A DNA stretch of 64,000 bases. Source: Holacanthus passer. Its lineage: Eukaryota; Chordata; Actinopteri; Pomacanthidae. The position numbers were made by a program, and so were the translations under genes. The stretch lies in the NCBI GenBank assembly GCA_025331565.1, contig JAFREQ010000091.1, positions 1,288,501 through 1,352,500 on the forward strand. Reading direction: 5' to 3'. This document shows, piece after piece, positions 1 through 10,800 of the stretch. Under the pieces are notes generated by a model. It saw nothing but the letters and a program-made list of their open reading frames with translations. It ran no database searches and was not told the origin of the DNA. Numbering within the stretch: position 1 is the stretch's first letter; each line of letters opens with the position of its first letter.

Positions 1-1549
1 CATTTTTCACTCAAGTTGAAATACTTTCATCTTCAGCAATTTGTACCAACCCCTTCACATTCAGTCTGAGCACATCTTTAGCCTGTGTCTGGTGGCCAAT
101 GATACAACAATAATGAGGGGGGGAATAAATCATTTGATATTGGTTACATACAAAGAATTTCAGTCTAGAGGAACAACAGTCAATCCTCAATTTTGCAAAA
201 ACAGAGATCAGTTTATCACCTATCAGGTGAAACCTGTTGTAAAGCTGTCCTTACCTTGCTTTTTTTGACAATCTGCTTTTCATTTTATAGTACTAATGCA
301 TGTTTTTTGCTGTAGTTTCTGCCAGCTGTGATAGCATTTTGATCACTGGCTTCATTGACAGCACACGCCATCAGGTTGGACTTTTCTTTCATCTTATTTA
401 CATGTAAGAATGAACATAAACATCAAAATTATTGCCCTGCTTTATCTGTCCATTACTTAATAACACACCCACAAATACAACACTCAGTGCTAAGCATAGA
501 ATTAGGACCAAACACACACAGTGAGTGAGTGAATTCATCTACAGCTGTCTGTGAAGTATCAGACTTTGAGTACCAAAGGAATGTAAAGAGGCATCTGCAG
601 ATGTGCAGATTCAGCAACAGCTGGAGACAAGAGCAATGATGGACGGAAGAGGAGCATGGCTGGGGAAGAGAAGTGAGAGAGGAAGAGGTGGAAAAAAGAA
701 GGAATGGGTGCTTAAAAAAAATAAGATGGAGAGGGGAGGGAACCTGTTTCATTGACAGTAATGACAAGCTCAAAGGAAGTGCTTTAATAAAAAGGTTTCC
801 CTGTGAATAAAGCCTATTGTGGTCTCATTTTCGGCCCAGGATGAATGGAAACCCTGTCTTGACAAGAAATGCTTCAGGAATGGAAAATGTAATAGTATTT
901 TCAGATTGACACGGAGCAGAAAAGGCCTACAATTTTCTGGGTTTCATTTGCCCTGCTGTCATGATACTTGTTCAATCCAGAGAGCAGGCTGGGAGCTTTT
1001 CACTGTCACTGGAGCAGCATGGAAATTGGAATAGCAAGGACTGGTGGGGACATATTGTCACAGGAGTCATGTATTGACTCTGTACCTAATAGAACAGATG
1101 TTGTGTATTGACGTGGAAGCTTAGGCTTCTCGTTAGCAAAGTCAGTTATTATGGTTAGCAGTTAATGTATTGACAGTAAGGTCAGTGTGTGGTGCCCTGA
1201 TTTGGTGCAGAGATTTAAGATGTGATGGAGACCTTCTGTGTACTCATGTAGTTAGTTTAATGCAGATACATCAATGTGTTTATTTGCAGTGGTGTAGATG
1301 AAGAGTTAAGAAATGAATCTAGCCTCTGGAGTCTCTGTCAGCCTTCCCACTGTCTACGTAGTAACTTAAACAAAGATTACTTTTGTCTGGAATTAAATTG
1401 GTGTCTACATAATGTGGGCAGAGTGGATGTCAGTAAAAAAGAGCAAGTGAGTTAGAAATTAAATCACTTGGTTAACATCAGTGAAATCTAAAAGAGGCTG
1501 ATTCAAAGCCACTGGGATAATGTCAGTAGTGGGTTGCCAGATATTTGGA
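1..1549. other. Unannotated AT-rich sequence
   Basis: I see no exon, RNA gene or classifiable repeat here. The open frames are short and low in complexity; the minus-strand frame at 453-773 is rich in Leu and Ser because the plus strand is a purine-rich GGAAGA tract. The sequence is AT-rich with no obvious CpG cluster. Confidence 0.5.
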
Positions 1550-1618
1550 AAGATAAGATAAGATAAGCCTTTATTCGTCCCACAGTGGGGAAATTTGCAA
1601 AAGAATTGTTGCATACAG
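1550..1618 (-). repeat. LINE 3' tail with TTATC repeats (part of a split tRNA-Gly/LINE-tail retroposon)
   Basis: On the minus strand this reads AATTTCCCC, a short GTGGG partner, AATAAAGG and then three TTATC-type repeats. That is the layout of a fish non-LTR LINE 3' end: a short hairpin, an AATAAA-like stretch and a microsatellite tail. From memory it resembles Rex1/Babar-type tails, but I cannot confirm the clade. Almost the same 40 or so bases occur at 49603-49648. Positions 1611-1618 are the left target duplication of the hAT element at 1619, and the remainder of the original unit resumes at 2325. Confidence 0.6.
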
Positions 1619-2324
1619 CAGTGTTGTTTATGGCAGCCATCTTAGTTTTAATCTTGGTCTTTTGGACGAAAATGCTTATTAGTTTTAGTCACATTTTAGT
1701 CATTTCTATATGTGATAGTTTTAGTCCAGTTTTAGTCGACGAAAAGTCAAAAAGGTTTTAGTCTGGTTTTAGTCAGTTTTTGGAAATTGGAATCAAGGTT
1801 GACAGGTTGTATCAAATGTTGCAATTCATAAAAAAACAACAACAACTAACCCTAACCCTAACCTTAACACTTTTGCATAATAACCAGATTCCTTATAGAC
1901 TGACAGCTCTAGCCTAGACTTTCCCATTGATGGAGATGCAATGCTGCCTGCTGTGTGTGTGTGACTAGTGACCGGTGTGTTGCAGAATGTGCGCTGCATG
2001 CCAGGTGGTGGGCGTGACCAAAGAAAGATAGGATGCAGCAGCATTGCTGATATGCTTTTAAAGCAGCATTGACTGATCTTATCTTATCTTATCTTTTGAC
2101 TGACAGATTACATGCACTATAAGCAGAAATGTCATGCATTTTAAATGTCTGACAGACCACCCACTAACATTTTCATCCAGTCTCGTCTCGTCAACGAAAA
2201 CTCACACACGACTCGTCATGTTTCAGTGATCAAAGAGCCATGTTTAGCTCGTCACCGTCTTGTTATCGTCATGAAAAAAAGGGGCGTCAACGAAATAATG
2301 TCGTCATCATCGAAAACAACACTG
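1619..2324. mobile_element. Non-autonomous hAT-like DNA transposon, 706 bp
   Basis: The ends are inverted: CAGTGTTGTTT at the left and its complement AAACAACACTG at the right. They are flanked by GCATACAG (1611-1618) and GTATACAG (2325-2332), an 8-bp target duplication with one change. An 8-bp duplication and a CAG-type terminus are hallmarks of hAT elements. The left half carries at least six TTTTAGTC motifs between about 1680 and 1780, like subterminal transposase-binding repeats, and the right half carries related CGTC and CGAAAA motifs. No transposase is visible. Inside are a short telomere-like tract (1846-1867) and a (TTATC) run (2078-2096). It interrupts a tRNA/LINE-tail unit, so it is younger than that unit. 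Confidence 0.7.
1846..1867. repeat. Short interstitial telomere-like repeat
   Basis: About three CCCTAA-type units, the last degenerated to CTTAAC, inside the hAT-like element. It is too short to act as a telomere seed and most likely belongs to the transposon body. Confidence 0.6.
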
Positions 2325-2360
2325 GTATACAGATTGCCTGAGATGAAAGGCTAATCCAGC
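2325..2360 (-). repeat. Linker between the tRNA-Gly-like head and the LINE tail
   Basis: The first 8 bases are the right target duplication of the hAT element. Taking the hAT out joins the tRNA-Gly-like sequence to the LINE tail at 1550-1618 through roughly 50 bases. I see no further structure in it. Confidence 0.45.
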
Positions 2361-2432
2361 TGCGATGGCCGGGAATCAAACCCGGGTCAACTGCTTGGAA
2401 GGCAGCTATGCTCACCACTATACCACCATCGC
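2361..2432 (-). tRNA. tRNA-Gly (anticodon TCC), probably a retroposed copy
   Basis: The minus strand folds as a 72-nt tRNA-Gly. The acceptor stem is GCGATGG/CCATCGC with discriminator A, the A-box region reads TGGTATAGTGGTGAGC, the anticodon loop is CTTCCAA (TCC) and the T-arm is CCGGG/CCCGG. The T-loop reads TTTGATTC where TTCGATTC is usual, which alters an invariant base of the pol III B box. No T-run follows within about 30 nt. Downstream, past the hAT insertion, lies a LINE tail, so this may be the head of a tRNA-derived retroposon rather than a working gene. The fold is otherwise intact, so expression cannot be ruled out. Confidence 0.75.
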
Positions 2433-2597
2433 TGCTGACACAAACCAAGTTTTTACAGCATATCATTTCTCTGTTCAGTCATTTTCCCCTGTGTTTTAAA
2501 GTCACTGTATTCACTTATTTGTGAAATGATAAAATGTGAAATGTTAAAAGAAAGAAAGATGTAAAACCAACAGCATTTCTCTATTACATTCAACAAG

Positions 2598-2655
2598 TAT
2601 ATATACACACATACATACATACATACATATACATATATATATATATATATATATA
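2598..2655. repeat. Compound microsatellite (ATAC)n/(AT)n
   Basis: ATAC units run into an uninterrupted AT run. This is a simple sequence repeat and a likely polymorphic site. Confidence 0.9.
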
Positions 2656-4288
2656 ACTATGGACTACAATGTTAATTTTCTCTTACATTTTCCTCATCAA
2701 GGTAGGAATCAAGCCAGTATTGCACAGCTGCCAACAGGAGCACAGCTGTCTTTGCAGTGTTGCACTTGTACATTTGGTGGGAAAGCCCTGGAACAACAAT
2801 GCAGCCCCTCAGGTTTGTTAGAGCTATTTTTGATTTAAATGCCCATGAAGTCAGGGATGAACACAAATCAGAGCAGCAGTCCACTTTCCATTTTTAAAAT
2901 GCCTTTATGTGATAGCTGAGAGCACAGTGATAAAGGCAATAAAAGGTCCATAGCATGAACCAGGCCCCTGGCCACCAGAGTGTCCCCACATTTAACTTTT
3001 GAATCGTTTTTTTCTTGGTTGTACACATAATTGTATACTTTCAAAATCCACATTGGTCTTTCCCTACTTAACACAGTAAAGAGAGTTTAGAGTTTAGTGA
3101 GTGACAGCTGATAGTCACGATTCTGCTCATCACGATTCACCTAGCAACAACAGCACAAAATCCAGGCAGAGCGCTCTGCTTTGTAGGCTTCAACAACAAA
3201 GCGATGCGGTGCACCTTGCATTGTTCAGTCTTCAGAACACAGGCAGTGTGATCAGGCAAAGAGACGAAGGGAGACGATCCCCTCCCATCTCATCACTCTC
3301 AGTGTCTGCCTCGCCATTTTTCATCTGTCTTCCCCCTCTCTCTGGCTGCGCTGAAGAGCCATTCAGCAGATGTTTGTTGACTGTGCAATACAAAGAATAG
3401 CTTCACAATATCACTATATCAAAGAATGTTGACAGTCAAGTCTCTTTCACACAGTTATATGATCCAGAGAGTGCTCAGGTTATGTTCCTGCACCTGCTGT
3501 GTTGTCCCGTTTTCTCAATCCTCTCTGTTCAAACTGCTATATTTAATCAGGGTTAATTTCCAAAGCTGCATCTAAATCTTTACGTACACATGACAACATT
3601 TTCACTAATTACATTGGTTAGAAAACTAAGTCTGCATTTGGATTTGTGACTTTTCTGTGGTTTGTCCACATATTTGTGCAAGCATGAGGCCTCCCGACAC
3701 ATTACATGCCAATGAATGATTCTATTCCCTGTGCAGTATATCCTAATGTTATTCCACTCCTGTGACCTGCACCATTGAACCTCCTTACAATATTACCATA
3801 TTTACTCTATTAACTTTATTTGTTTTCAGCCTATCAGTGCAGATCTCGAGAGCCCACTTACTGCAGAACGTACGCTTTGTCAGCATGCATAATCAAGTTT
3901 AGACATTATATTTTATGCAGCTGCTAAACATGATTTATTTTCTGTGGGGAAGGAGTGGCACTTCACTACGTTTTTTTATTACCAAGTCACGCTTTTCGCA
4001 TCATCCATCACTCTGTGTGACTGCCACATCTGTCCGGCTTTTTTCCAGTATGTCCCAATCACTATCCAATAGAACTTTGTGAACCTGAAATAAAGTTTGG
4101 TGGTGTAGCTTAGTGATTAGTTCCCTTCTTAGGATAAGAGAGCTGTAAATTTCAATATACCATAATAGATCAATATAATATTGCATTATGATTAGAGGTT
4201 TCCTGAAGTTCACATGAAACACCTGATCTCTTTAAGTCTAAAGCAGAAGAAGTCTGACTGGAGCAGCAGCATATTCACAGACAGAGAG
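2656..4288. other. Unannotated sequence
   Basis: No supported exon. The 99-codon plus-strand frame at 3101-3400 lies in a somewhat GC-richer patch with a CT-rich tract (3270-3350). It has no recognisable domain and no convincing splice context. Confidence 0.45.
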
Positions 4289-4400
4289 GACTAATGATGG
4301 CAACGTTGGTCCACTTGGTCCAGGCTGAAATATCTCAACAACAGCAGGATAGACATTAATGGTGTTCCCATCAGCCTCAGCTGTATTTTGTGCTGTACTT
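4289..4400 (-). repeat. Copy of an unclassified fish interspersed repeat
   Basis: The minus strand carries TGTTGAGATATTTCAG, then CTGGACCAAGTGGACCAA and GTTGCCATC. The same order of motifs, diverged, occurs on the plus strand at 10525-10800 and 55440-55915. Three copies in two orientations mark it as interspersed. I remember such sequences as common in percomorph genomes but cannot name the class, and the termini are not clear. Confidence 0.5.
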
Positions 4401-7400
4401 AGCTGTACCGAGCATTTCAGTGTCTTTCAGCTCACTGTTTTGGTTTTACAGCGCTCTGCAGGTGGTGAGATCAACCAGAGATAAAAGGAGAGTGAATACT
4501 GGACTTACATTCCTCAGGTGGACACAAACACAACTCAAATAGATGCTAAAGATATTAAAAGTTAAAGCTAAAAGACTTACAGTCGATAAAAAATGTCAAT
4601 AACCTAAAGTTTGAATATCTGATTTCAGTCCTGATTGGTCAACGTAAGACTCTAAAACAAACCAGACGTCACACACACATTTGACATATTGTGACCTATT
4701 TACACATTCAGCAGCCACAGAGTAAGTCATTTTCATTTCGAGTCATGTCTCTGGCCACAAATTTAAGTAGGATAGTTACTCTCATTTTACCTCTGGTATC
4801 TGGTCTCCAAGTCCTCAGGGAAATACCCTGCTCCATGTTCACCAGCTAGTTGAGAACAGTGTCTGTTTACTGCTCAGCGTTGGCCAGGTAGTGTAGGCTA
4901 CAGTGGATTCACCACAGCTTTGTCTCTTAGCTGCTGTGACTGGAAATGAGGTTGATGAGAGCAGTGAGAGTGAAGCAAAACAGAAAAGTCGCAGGTCGTA
5001 GAAGCAAAACAACGAGCTGAAAGTTGCTAAAATGCTTTGTGGACCTTGCGTCAGCTGCAGAGTCAGAGCCCCTATTCTGCAAATTCTCAAAAAGTCATGA
5101 AACTGGAACTCTGCAAATGCCCATGAACTGCAACACTTACAGTAAAATCACATCCCATCCCCTCTAAGACATGAGGTAAAATAAAGCAGGCAAACATAAA
5201 ACAGGAAGAATATTTACAGTTTAATTCAATCAAAGACTGAATACCTCATGAATCTCGCTATCTGCCATTGTTATTTCCTTGCTCCGGTAATTTGAAGTCA
5301 ATTAATATAGTCGTAGGTTAGATGTGGGAAACTTTTTTCTTTTTTCATGTTGCTTTTTTTTTTCTTACTACTGCAAAGCAAGTTCAGCTCTTTGTTGTTA
5401 CATGAATCAGTGCTTATAAAGTCTCCGGTCTGTTTACCACTACCCAAACATGCACACACAACAATGAATGTTAACTTAGCAGATGCCCGTATACAGTACA
5501 TGGATTGCTTTGTACAATCACATTTAACAGACTTGATTTGCTTGACTGTTATAAACTTTTATAGCTTTTAAGTTAAGTACATCATCACAATCCCAAAATA
5601 ATTAACTAAGCTGATTTGTCTATTGATCTCTTGTAGCAGTCTGCCAATACTGCTGCAGTAAAAGTTTAAAAAAAACACTGACTGTTGTTCTGCCAGTCTC
5701 ACGTTATTTATCAGTGGAGTTCCAGACAGCTCGTAGCTCTCTTTAATGAAAGTTATTCTGATCTTCTGATGAAACACTGTAAAGATCCACTGAAATTTTG
5801 ATTGGTGTTTGTAGCAGTATGTCGGCAGGTACAAAAAGTAGAAAAAAGTTTCCTTGGTATCAGTTAAAGCCACTGACTCAGACAAACTCTTTCAACCCAC
5901 AGTTCGTTCCACAGACACTGAGACACAGGTCTGCAGTGCCATAGCAACCGACAGGCTGCGGCACTTTCATACCTGGTATCTAAAAACACAGAGAAACCAC
6001 TTACAGCTTTAAAACATAGTCAGGTATAATTCACTTATTATTATCACTCTGTAGCAAGTGCTCCGAACAATTAGACAAAGAATGTCAAAGCTATGCCAAG
6101 GCATTTATATCATTACAGTAGCTCTGAAAACGTGGAAAGTGGTGCAGCACATGTGTTGCTTTCAGCCCATTCGTCACAGCATGCCAGGTTGGATCTGTGG
6201 GGGTGAGGGGAGCATTGGCCATTGCAGTCTGTTACAGTGGTGTCTTTCATACTAGCACTAGGTGGTCAGTTGGAAATGTTCAAATCCTATTTTGGCTTTT
6301 AAAAAAAAGGGGGGAAGAAAGAAAGTACAACAGAAAATCAACTGAATTTGTGAAGCCATGGCCAATTACTTTTAACATTCACTATCCATCTAAGTTATAG
6401 TTAAAATTTTACACTAAAAGGTATCAGATTTGAACAGGAGTGTTATCTTTCCATTATCATTCTTGAGAGGTTTAACTTCCCACGACTAGTTACCAGGTCT
6501 TCACAGATCACATACACACATAAAGAAGAGATTTAGTGCAACACATGGGCCTACCAGTAATGGTACTTTATTCATTCTCTCTAGACATTAAGGGCTTACA
6601 CACACAGCTGGAGAGCCTCTGTTGTAGGAGACATGCTTACTACAGCAAGGTTTGCAGAGGAGACGCACGGCAGCTCTCTGTTTACGGCGACTGTGAGAGC
6701 ACCAAAAACCTATGTGCTGTTTTCCAGCAGAGAAGCCATACAATGAGGATCGTCACACGCTGCAGAGCAGCACCTCATCCCTGCTGTGCCCACACCTTTG
6801 CTGCATTTTCAAAGATGCTGGAGGCAAAAACTGAAGGTGTACTTAGCCTTAAATGATTACAAGATTACTCCACTGATTTAGCACTGCACCCTTACATATT
6901 GTCAGACTTGAGGGTCAAAGGGGAACAGAACCACAGATCTCATCATCCGTGTCAAAACCTGGTGCTTTACCCACAATGCATTTTGACTAGCAACAGTTCA
7001 GTTGCAGAGGAGCGGGCTACATATGGCTACATAAGCTCTCTTCTTTCTAACGCCACATCTCCAGATTGTTTTCATTTTCAAACTTGTAGTCTTCAGCCCC
7101 AACTGAGGCAACTCGAGGCAACGTATGGGACCTCACACAGCTCCCTCTGGAGATATATAGGTGGTTTTATACAGCTTTTCTCACTTATGCAGTAGTACTT
7201 CAACACCTGGAAACATGTTTAAAATTGGTGGAACACCCCTTTGAGACTATTGTTGACATAGAATTAGACAGGAAAAATGCAGCAGCAGAGATTGAACAGA
7301 CTTCCATGTTCATATGTTTTAGAACATACGCTATATCTGTTTTGTCATAATTTCCAATGAGAGTAAAACTCTGCATTTCCTGCAAGAAGTGTTTGAGGAT

Positions 7401-8768
7401 ATGAGGGACTGTCTGTTGTTAGATCAATGTTGGAAAGCTTCTTTGATCATACTGACCCATCCTCATCTCATCCTAATCCTCCCCATCTCTCTAAGCAGAG
7501 CACATGTTCACACCCTGTCGATTCATGCTGTATACACTTAGTTCAGCTTTATACACATTCACAACATGAATAATGATATGTAATGTGCCCAGAGAGAGAG
7601 AGCAATACTTTTTCATGTGCCTTGGTTCTTGGGGAACACTATATTTCTCCTTGGTGTCCCAGGCTGACAGAATTCGAGAAACCCTCCTTTGATGTTTGTG
7701 CTTCAATAGTTTTTCACTCCAGCTCCTTATGTCACATTACTGCAGCAGCTGCCAAAAAGTGGCTTTCACCTCTCAGGCTTCTCCACGATCGCTGACTTGG
7801 CTATGAAAAGATGGCTGTGAAGCCTATAAGCCAGGCCTCTCGGCTATTTCTGCTACCAGTTCACTGCTCACATCCAATACAGAGCAATTCTGCTCAGATC
7901 ATTTCCGCCGAAAACTCCTGATCAGGACCCATATTTTCTTCTCAGTGAAAGCATTAGAAGAAATTGCACGCCTGTTTTCATGTCTGTTGTTTTGAAATTG
8001 TTTAGTGGACTGAACACAGCGTTTCTTCTAGTTGGGTGGCTGCCATTAAAACTCACGTCTTAGTCTGTTCACGGCGCTGAGCTCATTGGTGTAAATGCAG
8101 ATTGGAGTTTGAGTTGTACAAACATTTCTGGGAGGCAAAGTTATTCTGGAGGCAGAAATAATCTCATTATATGAGTTTAAGCTCAGTGGGAAAAGCCAAA
8201 GATGCACAGTTTTGTGGCCAAGTAATGTAATATCACACTGCAGCCTGTTGGAAAAGGCAATAGGAGAGACATGGCCGACATTACAAAGTCAGAAAATCAG
8301 ACAAAGTTGTCATTTCATTTCACTTCATTCATTTAGCCTGAATCCATTTTTATTGTATTGACTTTTCTTCATTCAAGCCAATTTCTTGTTTCTTTGTTTT
8401 GTTTTGCTTTAGCCAGTCAGTTGTGAGTGTTGAGTCCTTCCCTCTGATGTTATTTCCAATCAGCCTGGAAGTTCCAGTAGTTGTAGGTGGGGTAGTTAAA
8501 TTAACAATCCCAGATGATCAAAGAAATATGCTGATCAACAAATAGTTCAGTAAATCTACTTGCAACAACCTGTACAACTGCATAAATCTCATCCGTGCTT
8601 CTCTTCATTTTAATGAACATTTTTTAACCTACTTTTCTTGGACATAGGAAGGCAGCTTGCTAGATATGGAAGATGATGTCAATGAGCATCAACAATTGAA
8701 TTAATAAATTGAAGATGTTGGCGGTGATATTAGATATTATGAAGGTTGCACTTTTGTTGCTGTCCTGT
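4401..8768. other. Unannotated sequence, possibly with an old repeat at about 6890-7240
   Basis: No exon is supported. The part from about 6890 to 7240 has the feel of a common fish repeat: it contains CACAATGCATTT, a GGAGATATATAGG stretch and ends near GGTGGAACACCCCTTTGAG. I found no second copy in this window and no clear inverted ends. The rest shows only scattered short frames. Confidence 0.35.
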
Positions 8769-8784
8769 AAAAAAAAAAAAAAAA
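8769..8784. repeat. Poly(A) tract
   Basis: Sixteen A residues. I could not recognise a retroposed gene upstream, so it may be a simple homopolymer. Confidence 0.85.
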
Positions 8785-8854
8785 GGAAAATAAATCTAAT
8801 CAAATAAACGTTTTAAAGTCAGCTACTCTTTCCAGGTTTATTCCATGGATTTAA

Positions 8855-9326
8855 CCCATGAGAACCCACGGAGACACAGGTGTAACAAGCACTTTGAATG
8901 GTCTGGACTCTTCTTTATACAGCTTTATGCTTGACCTTAACTCATGAAGTCCCTAAGGGACACATACTAAACATCCTGGTGTGGTGGTGGTGTGACCTGT
9001 AGCAAAAGTGAAGGAAGTAGCTCATTTCAAAAAGTTTGTTTTTTGATACTAAAGGTAATTTTGAACCCATTTAACAGTTCCAGTGCTTTAATAACATGTA
9101 ATGTACTACATTGAACCTGCTCTGACCATATTTATTGAACAAATTAATATAAAACAATAAATATAATTAAAAAATAAATTAGATAAAATATAAGCAAAAA
9201 TATATAACATATTATAAACTATAATATGAATAAATATTTAAAATTATGAATACATATTTACAATTATGGGGGATATACCCCCATAATTTTCCAGGAAGTT
9301 ATGCAATGGGTCTGGGTTCTTATGGG
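8855..9326. mobile_element. Non-autonomous piggyBac-like element, 472 bp
   Basis: TTAA stands directly outside both ends (8851-8854 and 9327-9330). The termini are inverted, CCCATGAGAACCCA at the left and, on the complement of the right, CCCATAAGAACCCA, with one mismatch in 14. TTAA target duplication with CCC-starting inverted ends is the piggyBac-superfamily signature. No transposase is present. The right half is extremely AT-rich (9100-9260) and holds a near-perfect palindrome at 9262-9288. It is best read as a MITE mobilised by an element elsewhere. Confidence 0.72.
9262..9288. other. Inverted repeat (hairpin) in the piggyBac-like element
   Basis: The 11-bp arms AATTATGGGGG (9262-9272) and CCCCCATAATT (9278-9288) are perfect complements around five bases. 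It lies about 40 bp from the right end, so it could be a subterminal transposase-binding or structural site. Confidence 0.7.
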
Positions 9327-9330
9327 TTAA

Positions 9331-10524
9331 AATAATAGCTATCTTGTTTTCAAAGTTTAGTTCTATGATATACTGCATAGAAAAAATGTTCCCACTTACT
9401 AAACATGACAGTCTTTGAAGACATTGACAATGATTATCCACAGCATCCAAAGGAACACTCACAGTTTCTGAGCTTTCCATCTGTCTCAACTGTACTAGTA
9501 ATAGAGGAGTGATGCTATGTGAATAAATGACTTAACACCTTTACTTCTCTCCAGAGAACACCTACTCTAATTGAGCATAATATGTTAACATGGTGTGAGA
9601 CTGTGCTTTAGTGTGTGGTGATCCTCATCGGGGTATAAGAGTTCAGAACAATCTCAGCTCAATCTGTAAGAGTGAATGAGATACAGTAAGTGCAGGTTAA
9701 TGCCGGTTGTATGTCTTTATAAACAGATGGATAGTCATACCAGAAACAGCGACGGATCCTTTGACAATGGCAGAAACGTTTTTTTCCAAAGCCACTGAGC
9801 GCTGCAGGAGAAGGCTGCACATCCAGCTATTTTTATTCAGGAATAACCAGAAATTTCTGGTTTGCATAAGTTCATGGGCTTTTGAGTTCTGAATTTCAGT
9901 CGGTGCAGCCAGGCAGTAATGCATTGTACTTGTCACAGAGTAAATATCAGTTTTCGGTCTCATCACAGCTCATTTTGTAGGAATATATTAGCTAGGAAAT
10001 TATACAGTATTGATGTAAGCAGAGAGGGAGCACATTCGGCAGTAGGAGCATGGCTGAAAGGACATAGTTGAATTGCACAGAATATCACACACATTAGTAC
10101 TGTTGAAGGTGCAAATGGTAGACTTGCAGCACCTGTATAATGTACTGGCATCAGGTACAAGCTTTTGTGCTCTGAAAGATCCAAGTCTACTGTACCTTTT
10201 TCTGAGCTGTAGCTGTAGTCGAGTCCATGAGTGTTAGTTGTAAGATTAACTTGCTATATGTGGCAGAAGACAGATGGACTGGATCAATGGAATTGATCAA
10301 CACTATGCAGGTTGAATGTGACCAAAACCTGAACTGAATCTGTCATCACAATTTAATTGAACATTATTTAAAACATTAGTTTAAATTAGTGAGTTTTATT
10401 GTTTGAAAAGACCTGAAACAAAACCCAGTTGCAGTTAATTATTTAATTTGTTTGTTTGCTCTTGTTAGTTTGTTAGTACTGTGTAAAAACTGATATTTAA
10501 AGATACAAACCACAGATCACAAAG
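9331..10524. other. Unannotated sequence
   Basis: Nothing recognised. The 81- and 89-codon minus-strand frames (9244-9489 and 9697-9966) show no domain, and the first overlaps the end of the piggyBac-like element. Confidence 0.45.
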
Positions 10525-10800
10525 CAATGATGACAATTATGTCTGTCTATATGTCCGTATTCTGAATGTCAGCGATCACAGTGATCCATCCAATAGTTGT
10601 TGAGATATTTAGATAATAATAATGAATATTAAAAGCATCAAAACCCATCAACTTACTTGTGGCAGTAGAGGAAAAGGGGGATGATTAGCATTCACAGTCA
10701 GGGGACTATGTACATATATGGTGGACTGACTGGCAGGCCAACATAACAGTGTCTAGAGCCATGCTGCTAAAAATGTAAATATCTTTATGTCGACCAAGAC
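10525..10800 (+). repeat. Copy of the unclassified interspersed repeat seen at 4289 and 55440
   Basis: It contains GATCCATCCAATAGTTGTTG followed by AGATATTT, then GGTGGACTGACTGGC and AGAGCCATGCTGCTAAAA. The same motifs appear in the other two copies. An internal stretch (about 10615-10690) has no match in them and could be an insertion or divergence. No reading frame is kept. Confidence 0.5.

Noticed and set aside
1846..1867. Ancestral chromosome fusion marked by an interstitial telomere
   Set aside because: There are only about three units and they lie inside a DNA transposon with target duplications.
6255..6290. tRNA-like A and B boxes (GGTGGTCAGTTGG and GTTCAAATCC)
   Set aside because: The boxes are too close together and no acceptor stem can be formed.
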